Origin: Planctomycetaceae bacterium
GTDB taxonomy: Bacteria > Planctomycetota > Planctomycetia > Pirellulales > Pirellulaceae
Assembly (NCBI GenBank): GCA_018658605.1
Contig: JABHUV010000047.1
Span: forward strand, 22,970 to 86,969
Direction of reading: 5' to 3'
DNA: 64,000 nt
A model generated the notes under the pieces. That model worked only from the letters and a program-made list of their open reading frames with translations, was not told the origin of the DNA and ran no database searches. Numbering within the stretch: position 1 is the stretch's first letter; the number at the start of each line of letters is the position of its first letter. Below are positions 1-9,367 of this stretch, one piece after another. A program made the translations under genes and the position numbers.

Positions 1-1
1 T

Positions 2-1291
2 CAGGCAGCAGGTGCAGCTGATCCTTGGGAATTGTTTTCTGGTAAGGCTGTTATTTTCCTGTTTCAACAAGGTGGTCCCAGTCAATTTGAATCTTTTGAT
101 CCAAAAATGAATGCGCCTACAAGCATTCAAAGCATGACAGGTGCAATCTCCACTAGTGTGCCAGGAACCTTTTTTGGTGGTTCCATGGGAAAGCTTGCTC
201 ACTTAGCAGATAAATTTACTGTTGTTCGTTCTTACCAAACTGGCAGTTCTGCACACAAAATTCAGCCCATCGTTAGTGCCGATACCCATGGGGCCAATAT
301 CGGCTCTTTCTTTTCACGGGTTGTTGGTACAAACAATCCTCTAAATGGGATGCCAACGAATGTGGCGGCATTTCCTAATTCTGTGGTTGAAGATGAGCCC
401 GCGGCTTTTGATCAATTTGGCCGTGTAGCCTCTTCTGGTCCGTTTAGCAAGGGTTATGAACCTTTCGTTCCGGGTAGTGGTGGATCGTTTCAAGATAATC
501 TCAAACTGCACATTAGTCGTTTACGACTCGGTGATCGAAAACGGCTTCTTGGGAAGCTTGACAATATCCGACGTCAAATAGATTCTGATGGTAGCCTCGA
601 TGGATTGGATCGTTTTCAATCACAAGCATTTGATGTCGTGCTCGGCGGCGTAGCTGATGCTTTTGATCTCAGCAAAGAAGACCCACAAACGGTTGCCAAA
701 TATGATACTTCACCACTGACTCGTTTCGAGCAGTGGAAAGACATGAACAATCGAAACCACTATAAGGCCAACTCTAATTCCCTTGGTAAGCTCTGTTTAT
801 TAGCGCGGCGCTTGGCTGAGCGGGGTTGTGGATTTATTACGATTACGACGTCGTTTGTTTGGGATATGCATGCTGATGTTAATAATCTTGGCATGGTCCG
901 CGGCATGGATTATGTGGGCAGTCCATTTAACCATGCTGTTGCTGCGTTAATTGAAGATATTGAAGCTCGTGGACTACAAGACAAAATCATGTTGGTGTGT
1001 ACTGGTGAAATGGGCCGCACGCCCAAAATTAATGCTCGCGGTGGACGTGACCACTGGGGCGGCCTCACACCACTATTGCTATACGGTGCAGGAATACCCC
1101 GGGGACACATCATCGGGCAATCGGCAAAAGATGGGGGATCTCCCGCAACTACACCTATCCGTACACCAAACCTAATTGCCACCTGTTTAGACACCCTGTT
1201 AGATCTCACTCAACTGCGATTACGGGTCGATTTACCACAAGAGGTGATGCAAGTTGCCACTGGCTCGCCAACCATCTTCAACCACAAATAG
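2..1291 (+). CDS. DUF1501 domain-containing protein (5' truncated by window edge)
   Basis: The reading frame is open from the first complete codon of the window, so the true start lies outside it; the TTG at 32 is only an internal codon. The visible part begins just before the characteristic FLFQQGGPSQFESFDPK segment and ends with the family pattern of CTGEMGRTPK, then GRDHWGG, then an alkaline-phosphatase-like C-terminal end. DUF1501 proteins belong to the alkaline phosphatase/sulfatase-like superfamily, are usually exported by Tat, and in planctomycetes normally accompany a cytochrome-like DUF1549/DUF1553 partner. No partner is visible downstream; one may lie upstream of the window. The biochemical function is not established for the family. 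Confidence 0.9.
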   Translation, partial: QAAGAADPWELFSGKAVIFLFQQGGPSQFESFDPKMNAPTSIQSMTGAISTSVPGTFFGGSMGKLAHLADKFTVVRSYQTGSSAHKIQPIVSADTHGANIGSFFSRVVGTNNPLNGMPTNVAAFPNSVVEDEPAAFDQFGRVASSGPFSKGYEPFVPGSGGSFQDNLKLHISRLRLGDRKRLLGKLDNIRRQIDSDGSLDGLDRFQSQAFDVVLGGVADAFDLSKEDPQTVAKYDTSPLTRFEQWKDMNNRNHYKANSNSLGKLCLLARRLAERGCGFITITTSFVWDMHADVNNLGMVRGMDYVGSPFNHAVAALIEDIEARGLQDKIMLVCTGEMGRTPKINARGGRDHWGGLTPLLLYGAGIPRGHIIGQSAKDGGSPATTPIRTPNLIATCLDTLLDLTQLRLRVDLPQEVMQVATGSPTIFNHK

Positions 1292-1369
1292 GCGAGCTGG
1301 CTGATTTTGGTTCCAGCTATCATAGAACACGCCGCTTAATATCGATGGGCCAACCGTAGTCGACGTTAC

Positions 1370-1792
1370 TTAATAACTCACACCCGTCACTATATAGGTC
1401 ATCAGGCGAACCCCGCCAAAACCGATAAAGAATGTGACAAAGGTAATTAATAAAATCTCTAGGGGGTCGTTGTGCTTTTTGAAAAACCGTCGCACAGCGG
1501 CGGTTGATTGCCGAGGCATTACTAAATTAAACACAAACAACAGCGCGGTAGCCACAAAAAAAACACCTAGTGGATGATAACTCCATGATTTCAGAAAATC
1601 ACCATGGAGTATGCTCGACACACTTCTCGTTAATCCACAACCTGGACAGGGCAGGCTAAACAAACGTTTAAACATACAAAGCGGCATCCCCATGCCGTTG
1701 GAGGGCAATGCAATAGCAATCACCAACACTATCAGCACAATGACTTGCGCTTTACGAATAAACAAAACATCGAACTTAGACTGCTTTATCAC
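1370..1792 (-). CDS. DUF2752 membrane protein
   Basis: A 140-residue protein with three hydrophobic stretches (about residues 16-30, 75-95 and 112-130) and the DUF2752 hallmark C49-P-G-C52-G-L-T-R56, followed by the LHGDF..SW.YHPLG segment typical of the family. The function of DUF2752 is unknown; the paired cysteines next to a membrane segment could bind a metal or be redox active, which is inference. Its start overlaps the end of the upstream metallophosphoesterase by 4 bases (ATGA), so the two are probably translationally coupled. Confidence 0.85.
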   Translation of the reverse strand: MIKQSKFDVLFIRKAQVIVLIVLVIAIALPSNGMGMPLCMFKRLFSLPCPGCGLTRSVSSILHGDFLKSWSYHPLGVFFVATALLFVFNLVMPRQSTAAVRRFFKKHNDPLEILLITFVTFFIGFGGVRLMTYIVTGVSY

Positions 1793-3402
1793 TTTTCGAC
1801 AACTCGCAAGGTCCTCAAGCCTGTATGCCGTGTCCCATCTGGTTGCATAGCAGTAACCTGAATTGCATAGATCCCTGCCTTGAGCCCACTAGGAAGCTCT
1901 ATTGCCCAGAGGTGGTGCGCTGCGATGGGTTGAGACATTTTAGACCATGTTGCCTGCTGGCCCAGTGCTGTTTGAAACTGGTCTTCCGCCTCTGCCAGAG
2001 CAACTAGGTCCGGATCTCGCTGATCAGGAACATGCTCTACTTTAAGTGCTTTAAGTGTTTCTTTATTGTTGCGTAAAACCGCGGTCACCTGGGTTTTAGC
2101 TGAGCCTGAAAACACATTCGCATATATCTTGGTCGGTTCCGCGGCAGATGATATTTCTACAGGTGCAGAGATGTGCATTTGATAACTGGCCGGTTTACCC
2201 GCTGCTTTATACTGAAAGGCATATTGATTGCCGTCAAAGGTCACAATTGAATATCCGTTTGGTGTGCCATCGCGACTATAAGCGTGAGGAGCACCACCGT
2301 ATCGCTTCATCCCGCTCCACCAACTGCCTCCTGCAGTCACGTTAATCACGTGATGGTGCGGGTTCTTTCCCTGCCAATCGTCTTCTTTGTCTAGGTATAA
2401 ATGTCGCTGGTAGTGTTGGTGTCCTGAAACTGACAGTGTAAAGGGCCGCTGTTCAATCAAACGAAATATCTTCGATTTCTCTCGCGTACTCGGAAGTGGG
2501 ATGTGCATCAGCAGCACAACCAGTTTTTCAGCCGGCACGTCGGCCAAGTCGTTTGTCAAAAACGTCATCTGTCGCTTGCCGAGACCACCACGATAGCTCA
2601 TTTTTTTGCCGGCCTTGTCATGATACCATTCAACATTGTCCAGCACTATAAAGTGTGCCTGCCCATAATCAAAGGAGTAGTATGCTGGACCATAAATCCG
2701 CTCAAACGTTTCGTCGCTTAATTCCTCGCTTGGCGCTTCTGCATTGTTATCGTGGTTGCCAATCACGTTATACCAAGGGATGCCGATCAGCGCGATTCCC
2801 TGGTTTTGAGGCCCAAACAGGTCTAGGTTGTTAAACATGATGTCGCCTAACGTCACACCAAAAACAGCGTCTGTACCTATTATTTCCTCAACCACTTCGC
2901 GAATCACATAATCCACTTCTTGTTGGTTTCTCGGTTGAGGATCCGCAAACATAATCGCCTTAAAGTTGTCTGGTTCCTTTTGTGGGTACAGTGGAAAATC
3001 AACCGACTTGGGCAGCGGGCCTGTTGGTGATACGCCTTTGAATCGATATCCAGCCGGCGATCCAGCCGGCTTGTGGATGTAATAAAACTGTGGAATTTGG
3101 TCCGCGTTGACCGGTGTTCGCCATCCTTGGGGTTTAATGACAAACAGGATTGTGTCATCAGAGATTGGTAATTTATAAGACCCAGTACTATCTGTAGTAA
3201 CGATCGATTCGCCATTTGACACTCGAATTCCTGACAACAGGGGTTCGTCAGTATCATATTGGTTGTTGAAATTTTTATCGTGGTAGACTCGGCCTGTTGC
3301 CTGTTGTCCATCTTGTGCTAGCAGGCTAGCGGTCAACAAAAAAATTACGAGCACTAGTGTGAGCTTGCTTGCTGACTTGTTCGGCGGTTGGTTAATCGGC
3401 AT
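1789..3402 (-). CDS. Exported metallophosphoesterase with N- and C-terminal accessory domains
   Basis: A calcineurin-like phosphoesterase of 537 residues. A signal peptide (hydrophobic LTLVLVIFLLTASLLA, about residues 14-29) is followed by a beta-sandwich of the SdrD/MetallophosN type (GRVYHDKNFNNQYD..., about 35-120). The catalytic domain (about 145-350) shows the motifs D-P-Q, GDI, GNHD, LLMHIPL and GHQHYQRH that bind the two-metal centre. A further C-terminal beta-rich domain (about 360-537) matches the arrangement of calcineurin-like phosphoesterases with MetallophosN and MetallophosC modules. The substrate is unknown; a phosphodiester of extracellular origin is likely. It is divergent from the sulfatase gene and overlaps the DUF2752 gene downstream. 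Confidence 0.9.
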   Translation of the reverse strand: MPINQPPNKSASKLTLVLVIFLLTASLLAQDGQQATGRVYHDKNFNNQYDTDEPLLSGIRVSNGESIVTTDSTGSYKLPISDDTILFVIKPQGWRTPVNADQIPQFYYIHKPAGSPAGYRFKGVSPTGPLPKSVDFPLYPQKEPDNFKAIMFADPQPRNQQEVDYVIREVVEEIIGTDAVFGVTLGDIMFNNLDLFGPQNQGIALIGIPWYNVIGNHDNNAEAPSEELSDETFERIYGPAYYSFDYGQAHFIVLDNVEWYHDKAGKKMSYRGGLGKRQMTFLTNDLADVPAEKLVVLLMHIPLPSTREKSKIFRLIEQRPFTLSVSGHQHYQRHLYLDKEDDWQGKNPHHHVINVTAGGSWWSGMKRYGGAPHAYSRDGTPNGYSIVTFDGNQYAFQYKAAGKPASYQMHISAPVEISSAAEPTKIYANVFSGSAKTQVTAVLRNNKETLKALKVEHVPDQRDPDLVALAEAEDQFQTALGQQATWSKMSQPIAAHHLWAIELPSGLKAGIYAIQVTAMQPDGTRHTGLRTLRVVEK

Positions 3403-3514
3403 CTCTATCCATCCTTCGTGTGAGTGTCTTTGTCTAGCTAAAGCCCTAGTTGCGTCGGCAACTAATGTATAATAACAGATTATTATTGTGCTGTTCTAAG
3501 GGAACCTTGTTCTT

Positions 3515-4939
3515 ATGTCATATCGCCTCCTGTTGTTACTGCTTGCTTTTCCGTCTGTTTTGCTAGCCGCTAAACAACCAAACGTCATTTTGGTAATGGC
3601 TGATGATATGGGATGGGGACAAACGGGTTATTATGATCACCCCGCCCTAAAAACACCGCACCTAGATGCGATGGCAAAAAACGGGCTTCGTTTTGATCGC
3701 TTCTATGCCGGTGCACCCAATTGTTCGCCAACGCGGGCAACTGTCCTGACTGGCCGCAGCAATGACCGTACCGGTGTCCTAAACCATGGGTACGCGCTTA
3801 ACCTACAAGAAAAAACCATTGGGGCTGCCTTCAAAAAGGCTGGATACGCGACGGGTCATTTTGGCAAGTGGCACCTCAATGGGTTCACTGGGCCAGGTGC
3901 TCCTCTTTTTAAAGACGATGATCACAGCCCATCGGCTTTTGGGATAGACACTTGGCTAAGCGTAACTAATTTCTTTGACCTAAATCCTATTCTAAGTCGC
4001 AATGGTGAATTTGAAGAGCATACTGGGGACTCTTCCGAAATTGTTGTTGCGCAAGCGTTAAGGTTTATTCGCAGCTCAGCGGATAAAGATAAGCCCTTTT
4101 TTACCATTATCTGGTACGGCACTCCCCACAGTCCTTGGATGGCCAACCAAAATGACCAACGCCCATTTCCCTCCCTCGATGATCGATCTAAAAAACACTA
4201 TGGTGAGCTTGTCGCAATGGACCGCTCCATCGGCGCTTTACGTGCGGGCTTGCGAGAACTTAACCTCGCAGACAACACAATCCTCTGGTTTAACGGTGAT
4301 AATGGTGGTTTGTCGGGCATAAAACCCACAACTGTCGCTCATTTGCGTGGCTATAAAAACTCCGTGTATGAAGGTGGTTTGCGGGTGCCCGCCATCCTTG
4401 AATGGCCCACCAAAATAACACCGCGCATCTCTGATTTCCCTAGTTGTACGATGGATATTTTTCCTACACTGGTCGAACTTGCGGGCCTTGATACAAGATC
4501 TCTCTCTGAGGTGATTGATGGTATCTCGCTAAAGGGGCCGTTGCTCGATAGTGAACAAAGCCTCCGCAAAGAACCTATCGGCTTTCGTCACACTAAGCGT
4601 GGGGCGATGATTTACAACAATCTAAAACTTGTAACACAACAAATCGGCAGTGGCAAATATGAACTCTACGACCTCAGCAAAGACCCATCGGAGACAAAAA
4701 ACCTTGCCGGCTCAAAAGAGATAGCGCACATGGAAATCATTCGCCGCTTTAAATCCTGGACCGCTTCCGTTGATCGCAGTGCAAAAGGGGCCGACTACCC
4801 TGAGGGCTACGTTCTTCCGCTAGGCCGAAAACAACAGATTTCTTGGCTTTCGCTCCCTAAATATCAAGCCTATTTTCCACTGTGGAAAAATCGCCCTGAA
4901 TTTAAGCCATATATTGATAGATATCAACAACAAAAGTAG
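3515..4939 (+). CDS. Sulfatase (formylglycine-dependent)
   Basis: A 474-residue sulfatase of the alkaline-phosphatase superfamily. A short signal peptide (YRLLLLLLAFPSVLLA) leads into the metal-binding MADDMG (D30, D31). The activation motif C70-S-P-T-R74 is the canonical C-x-P-x-R whose cysteine is converted to formylglycine, and GKWHL is present further on. The C-terminal part (YELYDLSKDPSETKNLAG) is the usual family ending. Planctomycetes carry many such enzymes for desulfating algal polysaccharides; the specific substrate cannot be read from the sequence. No sulfatase-maturing enzyme gene is nearby. It is monocistronic in appearance, convergent with gyrB. Confidence 0.93.
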   Translation: MSYRLLLLLLAFPSVLLAAKQPNVILVMADDMGWGQTGYYDHPALKTPHLDAMAKNGLRFDRFYAGAPNCSPTRATVLTGRSNDRTGVLNHGYALNLQEKTIGAAFKKAGYATGHFGKWHLNGFTGPGAPLFKDDDHSPSAFGIDTWLSVTNFFDLNPILSRNGEFEEHTGDSSEIVVAQALRFIRSSADKDKPFFTIIWYGTPHSPWMANQNDQRPFPSLDDRSKKHYGELVAMDRSIGALRAGLRELNLADNTILWFNGDNGGLSGIKPTTVAHLRGYKNSVYEGGLRVPAILEWPTKITPRISDFPSCTMDIFPTLVELAGLDTRSLSEVIDGISLKGPLLDSEQSLRKEPIGFRHTKRGAMIYNNLKLVTQQIGSGKYELYDLSKDPSETKNLAGSKEIAHMEIIRRFKSWTASVDRSAKGADYPEGYVLPLGRKQQISWLSLPKYQAYFPLWKNRPEFKPYIDRYQQQK

Positions 4940-4954
4940 CCGCGTTTAAATTGT

Positions 4955-7432
4955 TTATACGTCGAGGTTTTGCACATCGAGTGCATGTTTTTCGATAAAT
5001 TCACGCCGCGGTTCAACCTTGTCACCCATGAGCACCCGGAACATTTCGTCCGCTGCCGCTACATCATCCATCGTCACCCGAACTAGTGTCCGCTGATTTG
5101 GATCAAGCGTTGTGTCTCGCAGTTCCTCAGCATTCATTTCACCAAGACCTTTAAAGCGGGTCAACTGGAGGCCCTTTTCGCCTGCTGCTCGAACGGCGTT
5201 AAGTAATCCTCGAAGCTCTTTCAGAGGAATTTCTGTGTCTCCTCGCTTTAGGATATATCGTGGGTTTTCGACACCCGTTCGTTCCACTGGGAGCAGTGAT
5301 TGTACGTCCAGTCCATACTGTTGTAGCTCTTTTAATCCGGCATTAATTGTCCGTACCTCATGCAATTCCACGATGTGTATGCTCGCGGATAAATCCTCGT
5401 GGACATCTTCCTCCGACCCTTCTTCTGCCGGTTCCGTTGGTGTTGGTTCGTCGGGGGTTCGCTCCTCAATAAACGCATCAACCGCATCCCGTTCGCTAAA
5501 CCAAAAGTCATCTGTTCCTTCAAACACATGGAACATGGGCAGTTTACCCGTTTCAACGTTTTGACGTTGCGCGTGTATTTTTAAGTTTATTCCTCGGCGT
5601 TCTAGTGCGAGCAATGCGTCTTCCATACTAGACAATGTGCGACACAGCGAACCCATTTTATCGCCTTCCAGTTCATCACCATTTTCTGTTATGAACACGG
5701 CATCTGCCAAACCCTTTTCCAAAAGCTGATTTTTCATTTCATCTTCGCTTTGGATATAATATATATTCTTTCCTTGTTTCACTCGAAACAGAGGTGGTTG
5801 AGCAACATAGACATGCCCGCGTTCCATTAACGAATACATTTGCCGATAGAAAAAACAGAGCAGTAGCGTTCTAATATGAGAACCATCTACATCAGCATCG
5901 GTCATAATTATAATCTTGTTGTATCGCAGCTTTTCAAGGTTTTGATCATCACCAAAACCACAACCGATTGCGTTGATCATCGCCTGGACCTCTTCGTTGG
6001 CTAATACCTTATCGACCCGAGCTTTGTAGGCATTGATAATTTTACCTCGCAGCGGCAAAATCGCCTGATACTGCTTCAGTCGCCCTCCCTCCGCACTTCC
6101 ACCAGCAGAATCACCTTCGACAAGGTACAGTTCGCACTTTTCCATATCTTTGCTGATACAGTCCCTAAGCTTGCCTGGCAGGCTTCCGCCTCCAAGGACA
6201 TCCTTTCGCTTGCGCATCAACTGGCGGGCCTTCTTGGCGGCTTCTCGAGCCTCCATCGCGATGATCCCCTTTTGAATAATAATACGTGCATTCTTTGGGT
6301 TCTCTTCTAGATATTTTTCTAGTGCTTTGCCGAAGTTCGACGAGATTATTGACTCCACTTCGCGGTTGCCTAGTTTTGTTTTGGTTTGTCCTTCAAATTG
6401 CGGGTGAGCTACTTTGGCTGACAATATCACCGTCATTCCCTCGCGGACATCATCGCCAGTGGGCACTTCCTTGCTGTCTTTTAGTATTTTTTCTTTGAGC
6501 CCATATGCATTTAACACTCGCGTCAAAGCCTTGCGGAAACCTGTTTCATGCGTCCCACCTTCGTGTGTGTGAATGTTGTTGACATATGAATGCAAGTGCT
6601 CGGTATAATCATTTGTATATTGCAGTGCTATTTCATATCCGACGATATTGCCTTCTTCTATCGTCTCGTTGCCTTCAACATAAAACACGTCTTCGTGCAA
6701 AACATCGCTGGCTCTGTTTAAGTGACGTACAAAATCTATAATTCCATCTTCATAACAGTAGCTTTCTTTTTGGTCAGATCGATCGTCCCTAATTTCAATC
6801 GTCACACCCTTGTTCAGAAATGCTAAGTCCTGCATCCTTTTCGCTAGAATATCAAATTGGTATTTTGTTGTTTCAAAAATATCGCCGTCAGGCTTAAACG
6901 TCGTTTTTGTCCCTGTTTTATTAGACTTTTCTCCACGTTTAACCAATCCCGTCGGTTCGCCATATTCGTATTCTTGGCGGTGAATATAGCCGTCTCTGCC
7001 AACCTCAACCTTACACCATTGGCTCAAAAAATTTACCACTGTCACGCCGACACCGTGTAGCCCACCTGATGTTTGATACGCTCCTTTATCAAATTTGCCA
7101 CCAAATTTCAGCACGGTCATCACGCCCTCAAGCGTTGATACCTCTCTGTCAAACTCTTCCGACAGTGCTTCGTGTTTCTCGACAGGTATTCCTCGCCCAT
7201 CGTCTTCTACTGTGATGCTCCCGTCTGGATTAATAACTACGATAATTAATGTTGCATAATCCGCCATAGCCTCGTCGATCGAATTGTCAACAACTTCATA
7301 AACCAAGTGATGTAGACCACGGTTAAATGTGTCCCCGATGTACATCCCTGGTCGTTTGCGTACGTGCTCACGGTCGGAAAGGTGCTGTAAATTATCAGCA
7401 CCATATTCATTGTTTTTATTGTTTTCACTCAT
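4955..7432 (-). CDS. gyrB: DNA gyrase subunit B
   Basis: The ATPase subunit of the type IIA topoisomerase that introduces negative supercoils. The GHKL ATPase motifs are VVDNSIDEA, DGRGIP and GGLHGVGVTVVNFLS in the first 135 residues. The Toprim domain shows YLVEGDSAGGSAEGG, LPLRGKIIN and MTDADVDGSHIRTLLL, and the C-terminal end RFKGLGEMN is present. At 825 residues it is a little longer than the Escherichia coli protein, mostly through a charged insert (about 600-690, EERTPDEPTPTEP) ahead of the C-terminal tail. It is the last gene of the dnaA-dnaN-DUF721-gyrB group. The GLHGVGVTVVNFLS spelling favours GyrB over ParE, and the neighbours agree. Confidence 0.97.
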   Translation of the reverse strand: MSENNKNNEYGADNLQHLSDREHVRKRPGMYIGDTFNRGLHHLVYEVVDNSIDEAMADYATLIIVVINPDGSITVEDDGRGIPVEKHEALSEEFDREVSTLEGVMTVLKFGGKFDKGAYQTSGGLHGVGVTVVNFLSQWCKVEVGRDGYIHRQEYEYGEPTGLVKRGEKSNKTGTKTTFKPDGDIFETTKYQFDILAKRMQDLAFLNKGVTIEIRDDRSDQKESYCYEDGIIDFVRHLNRASDVLHEDVFYVEGNETIEEGNIVGYEIALQYTNDYTEHLHSYVNNIHTHEGGTHETGFRKALTRVLNAYGLKEKILKDSKEVPTGDDVREGMTVILSAKVAHPQFEGQTKTKLGNREVESIISSNFGKALEKYLEENPKNARIIIQKGIIAMEAREAAKKARQLMRKRKDVLGGGSLPGKLRDCISKDMEKCELYLVEGDSAGGSAEGGRLKQYQAILPLRGKIINAYKARVDKVLANEEVQAMINAIGCGFGDDQNLEKLRYNKIIIMTDADVDGSHIRTLLLCFFYRQMYSLMERGHVYVAQPPLFRVKQGKNIYYIQSEDEMKNQLLEKGLADAVFITENGDELEGDKMGSLCRTLSSMEDALLALERRGINLKIHAQRQNVETGKLPMFHVFEGTDDFWFSERDAVDAFIEERTPDEPTPTEPAEEGSEEDVHEDLSASIHIVELHEVRTINAGLKELQQYGLDVQSLLPVERTGVENPRYILKRGDTEIPLKELRGLLNAVRAAGEKGLQLTRFKGLGEMNAEELRDTTLDPNQRTLVRVTMDDVAAADEMFRVLMGDKVEPRREFIEKHALDVQNLDV

Positions 7433-7519
7433 CTAATATCAGTCCCTTTTCTCTGCCAATCGTGTTTTGTGCGTTGTAGGCGATTGTTTAGTTTGTGTTG
7501 ATTCGGTTGATTTACTCGA

Positions 7520-7885
7520 TTACATCGCGGCTACTCGGAGTTTTAAATCCTTGATTTGTTGGTTTTCTCGATTGCCCTTTTTTTGATTCAGCTTGGTTAC
7601 TAACGCATGTTTTTTAAATGCCAGTTCCTGCATTACTGCGGAGTTATTACAAGTCACTTCCAATATGCCCCGGCGGATTGTTCCTGCTGTTGTCATTGCC
7701 GCAATCCGCTCCCCTACAACATCACTCCAGATATCTGCTAATTGAGAAGCTGCTTTGACTCTGGCATATCCTCGTCGAGTTAATAGCTCGCTTACTAGGC
7801 GGTCCATTTTTGCTGGCAGCGGTATGTACCGTTGCTTATGTTTTAGCTCTTCCAGTAAAACCTGTTCTGCTTTTGCTTTATCCAT
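7520..7885 (-). CDS. DUF721 (DciA-like) protein
   Basis: A 121-residue protein with the DUF721 core: LVSELLTRRGYARVKAASQL, W.DVVG..IA, and the GILEVTCNNSAVMQEL segment, ending in IKDLKLRV. DUF721 includes DciA, a loader of the DnaB replicative helicase in many bacteria that lack DnaC. Its place between dnaN and gyrB fits that replication role, but the helicase-loading function here is inferred from the family. It lies 14 bases downstream of dnaN and very likely shares its transcript. Confidence 0.87.
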   Translation of the reverse strand: MDKAKAEQVLLEELKHKQRYIPLPAKMDRLVSELLTRRGYARVKAASQLADIWSDVVGERIAAMTTAGTIRRGILEVTCNNSAVMQELAFKKHALVTKLNQKKGNRENQQIKDLKLRVAAM

Positions 7886-7899
7886 TATCCCACCTGCCC

Positions 7900-9015
7900 T
7901 TACCTGTCTGTCGCAAGTGGCATGATGATATATGAATAGCCGTCTTGAGTAGTAAATAACACTGCTGCTTGGGCATTTTCAATGAAAATGGAGAATTGAC
8001 TTGTCGCGTCTAATGCTTTTAGAAAATCCGATACATAGCGATGATCCATCGTCACGGATATTTCTTCGCCTTCGTAAGCTATGGGCATTTCTGTATGAGA
8101 TTGCCCACGTTCCGCCGCTTGGGCATCCATCGTAAGAGTGCCGTTGGCAAACGTAAAATTGATCCCTCGGCTATCATCATTGGCTACAATCGCTGCTTGC
8201 TTCAGCTTGGAAAGCATATCTCCTGAGCCGATATCAATCGATTTCGCTTCCGAGGTGCTTGGAAAAACATCTTTCCATTTCGGGTAGCGTCCCTCTACAA
8301 GCCGAGAAGTTAGCGTTATTTTATCGCTGACAAATACAACTTGATTGTCATTAACTATTATTTTGACCGTCGCTTCTGGGTTTACTATAGCCCGCGAAAT
8401 CAACGTCATTGAGCGCGTGGGCACGATTGTCGAGGAACTGCCCAATTCGACGCTCCCATTAATCTCTACTGGGCCCTGCATTTTTGCCAATCTGCGCCCA
8501 TCTGTCCCTACGGCGATCAAGTTGCTGCCGTCGATCTCAAGCAATAGTCCTCCCAAGGCATAGCGACTACTTTCACTGTCAGTTGCAAAGAAAGTTCGTT
8601 TAATCAACTCTGACAGCAACCTAGCTGGAATCTCCAAATAAGAATCATTGTCCACGCTGGAAACATCGGGAAACTCATCGGGATTTTGGGATGGTATTTT
8701 GTACGAACTGGTGTCGCCGTCTACCGATATTTCAGTGTCCTTCATTTCAACGGTGAGCGATTCATCGGTACATTCCCGCAAAATCTGACCAAACAAGTCC
8801 ACTGGCAAGACGATACTCCCAGGCACTTCGACGCTTATCCCTTCAACACCTATCCGGACTCCTACCTCTGTGTCGGTGGCCATCAACACGCTTTCCCCTT
8901 CTGTGCAGATGAGCTTAACCGACTGCAAGATTGGCTTTGGGCTACGACTTGGAGCAACCGCCGCAGCGGGCTGAAAAGATGACAGCATCATCTCGCGATC
9001 AAAAGTAAATTTCAT
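7900..9015 (-). CDS. dnaN: DNA polymerase III beta subunit (sliding clamp)
   Basis: A 371-residue clamp with three repeated domains (about 1-120, 125-245, 247-371). Recognisable segments are MKFTFDREMML at the start, the RYALGGLLLEIDG stretch opening domain 2 activity, GRRLAKM, the loop VEGRYPKWKDVFP and the C-terminal YSYIIMPLATDR close to the usual MPMRL ending. The clamp tethers polymerase III to DNA as a homodimer ring. The length is normal (E. coli 366). The gene begins 352 bases downstream of the dnaA stop, across the putative replication origin. Confidence 0.97.
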   Translation of the reverse strand: MKFTFDREMMLSSFQPAAAVAPSRSPKPILQSVKLICTEGESVLMATDTEVGVRIGVEGISVEVPGSIVLPVDLFGQILRECTDESLTVEMKDTEISVDGDTSSYKIPSQNPDEFPDVSSVDNDSYLEIPARLLSELIKRTFFATDSESSRYALGGLLLEIDGSNLIAVGTDGRRLAKMQGPVEINGSVELGSSSTIVPTRSMTLISRAIVNPEATVKIIVNDNQVVFVSDKITLTSRLVEGRYPKWKDVFPSTSEAKSIDIGSGDMLSKLKQAAIVANDDSRGINFTFANGTLTMDAQAAERGQSHTEMPIAYEGEEISVTMDHRYVSDFLKALDATSQFSIFIENAQAAVLFTTQDGYSYIIMPLATDR

Positions 9016-9367
9016 AATGAGTCCTTTAGCATCCTATAGCGAGCGATGATTAACTGTTGTGTGTTGATGGTATATATATAAATTAAATAAAAAGTAGTAG
9101 TAGAAGTAGCTTGTCACGGATTGTAAATAAAACGAACAACAAGCATCAGTAGAGCAGTATTAAACGGACAAAGTTGAGCTAAAGTGATATGTTTGGGTGG
9201 CGGAAAACATGTTGAAAGGGGGTTTATTCAACAACCAACAACAGTCAACAATTTGACTAAAAGGTTCATAATCAACAAACGGATGTTCAAATCCTAAAAC
9301 CAGTGGCTGGGAACAGACTGCCTGTCGACATCTTTTCCACCACCAGTATGTTGAACATCGATATTCA
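9016..9367. other. Candidate replication origin (oriC) between dnaA and dnaN
   Basis: This gene-free interval between the end of dnaA and the start of dnaN contains, in order: an AT-rich block at 9071-9093; a trinucleotide array TAGTAGTAGAAGTAG at 9095-9109; and TGTAAATAA at 9122-9130, which on the minus strand is TTATTTACA, one mismatch from the DnaA-box consensus TTATNCACA. Read from the box toward the AT block the plus strand is 3'-GATGAAGATGATGAT-5', the polarity described for DnaA-trio elements. Further along, TTCAACA or TCAACAA words recur at 9210, 9228, 9245, 9272 and 9349 on both strands. Position next to dnaA and dnaN is classic for bacterial origins. No perfect DnaA box is present. 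Confidence 0.6.
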
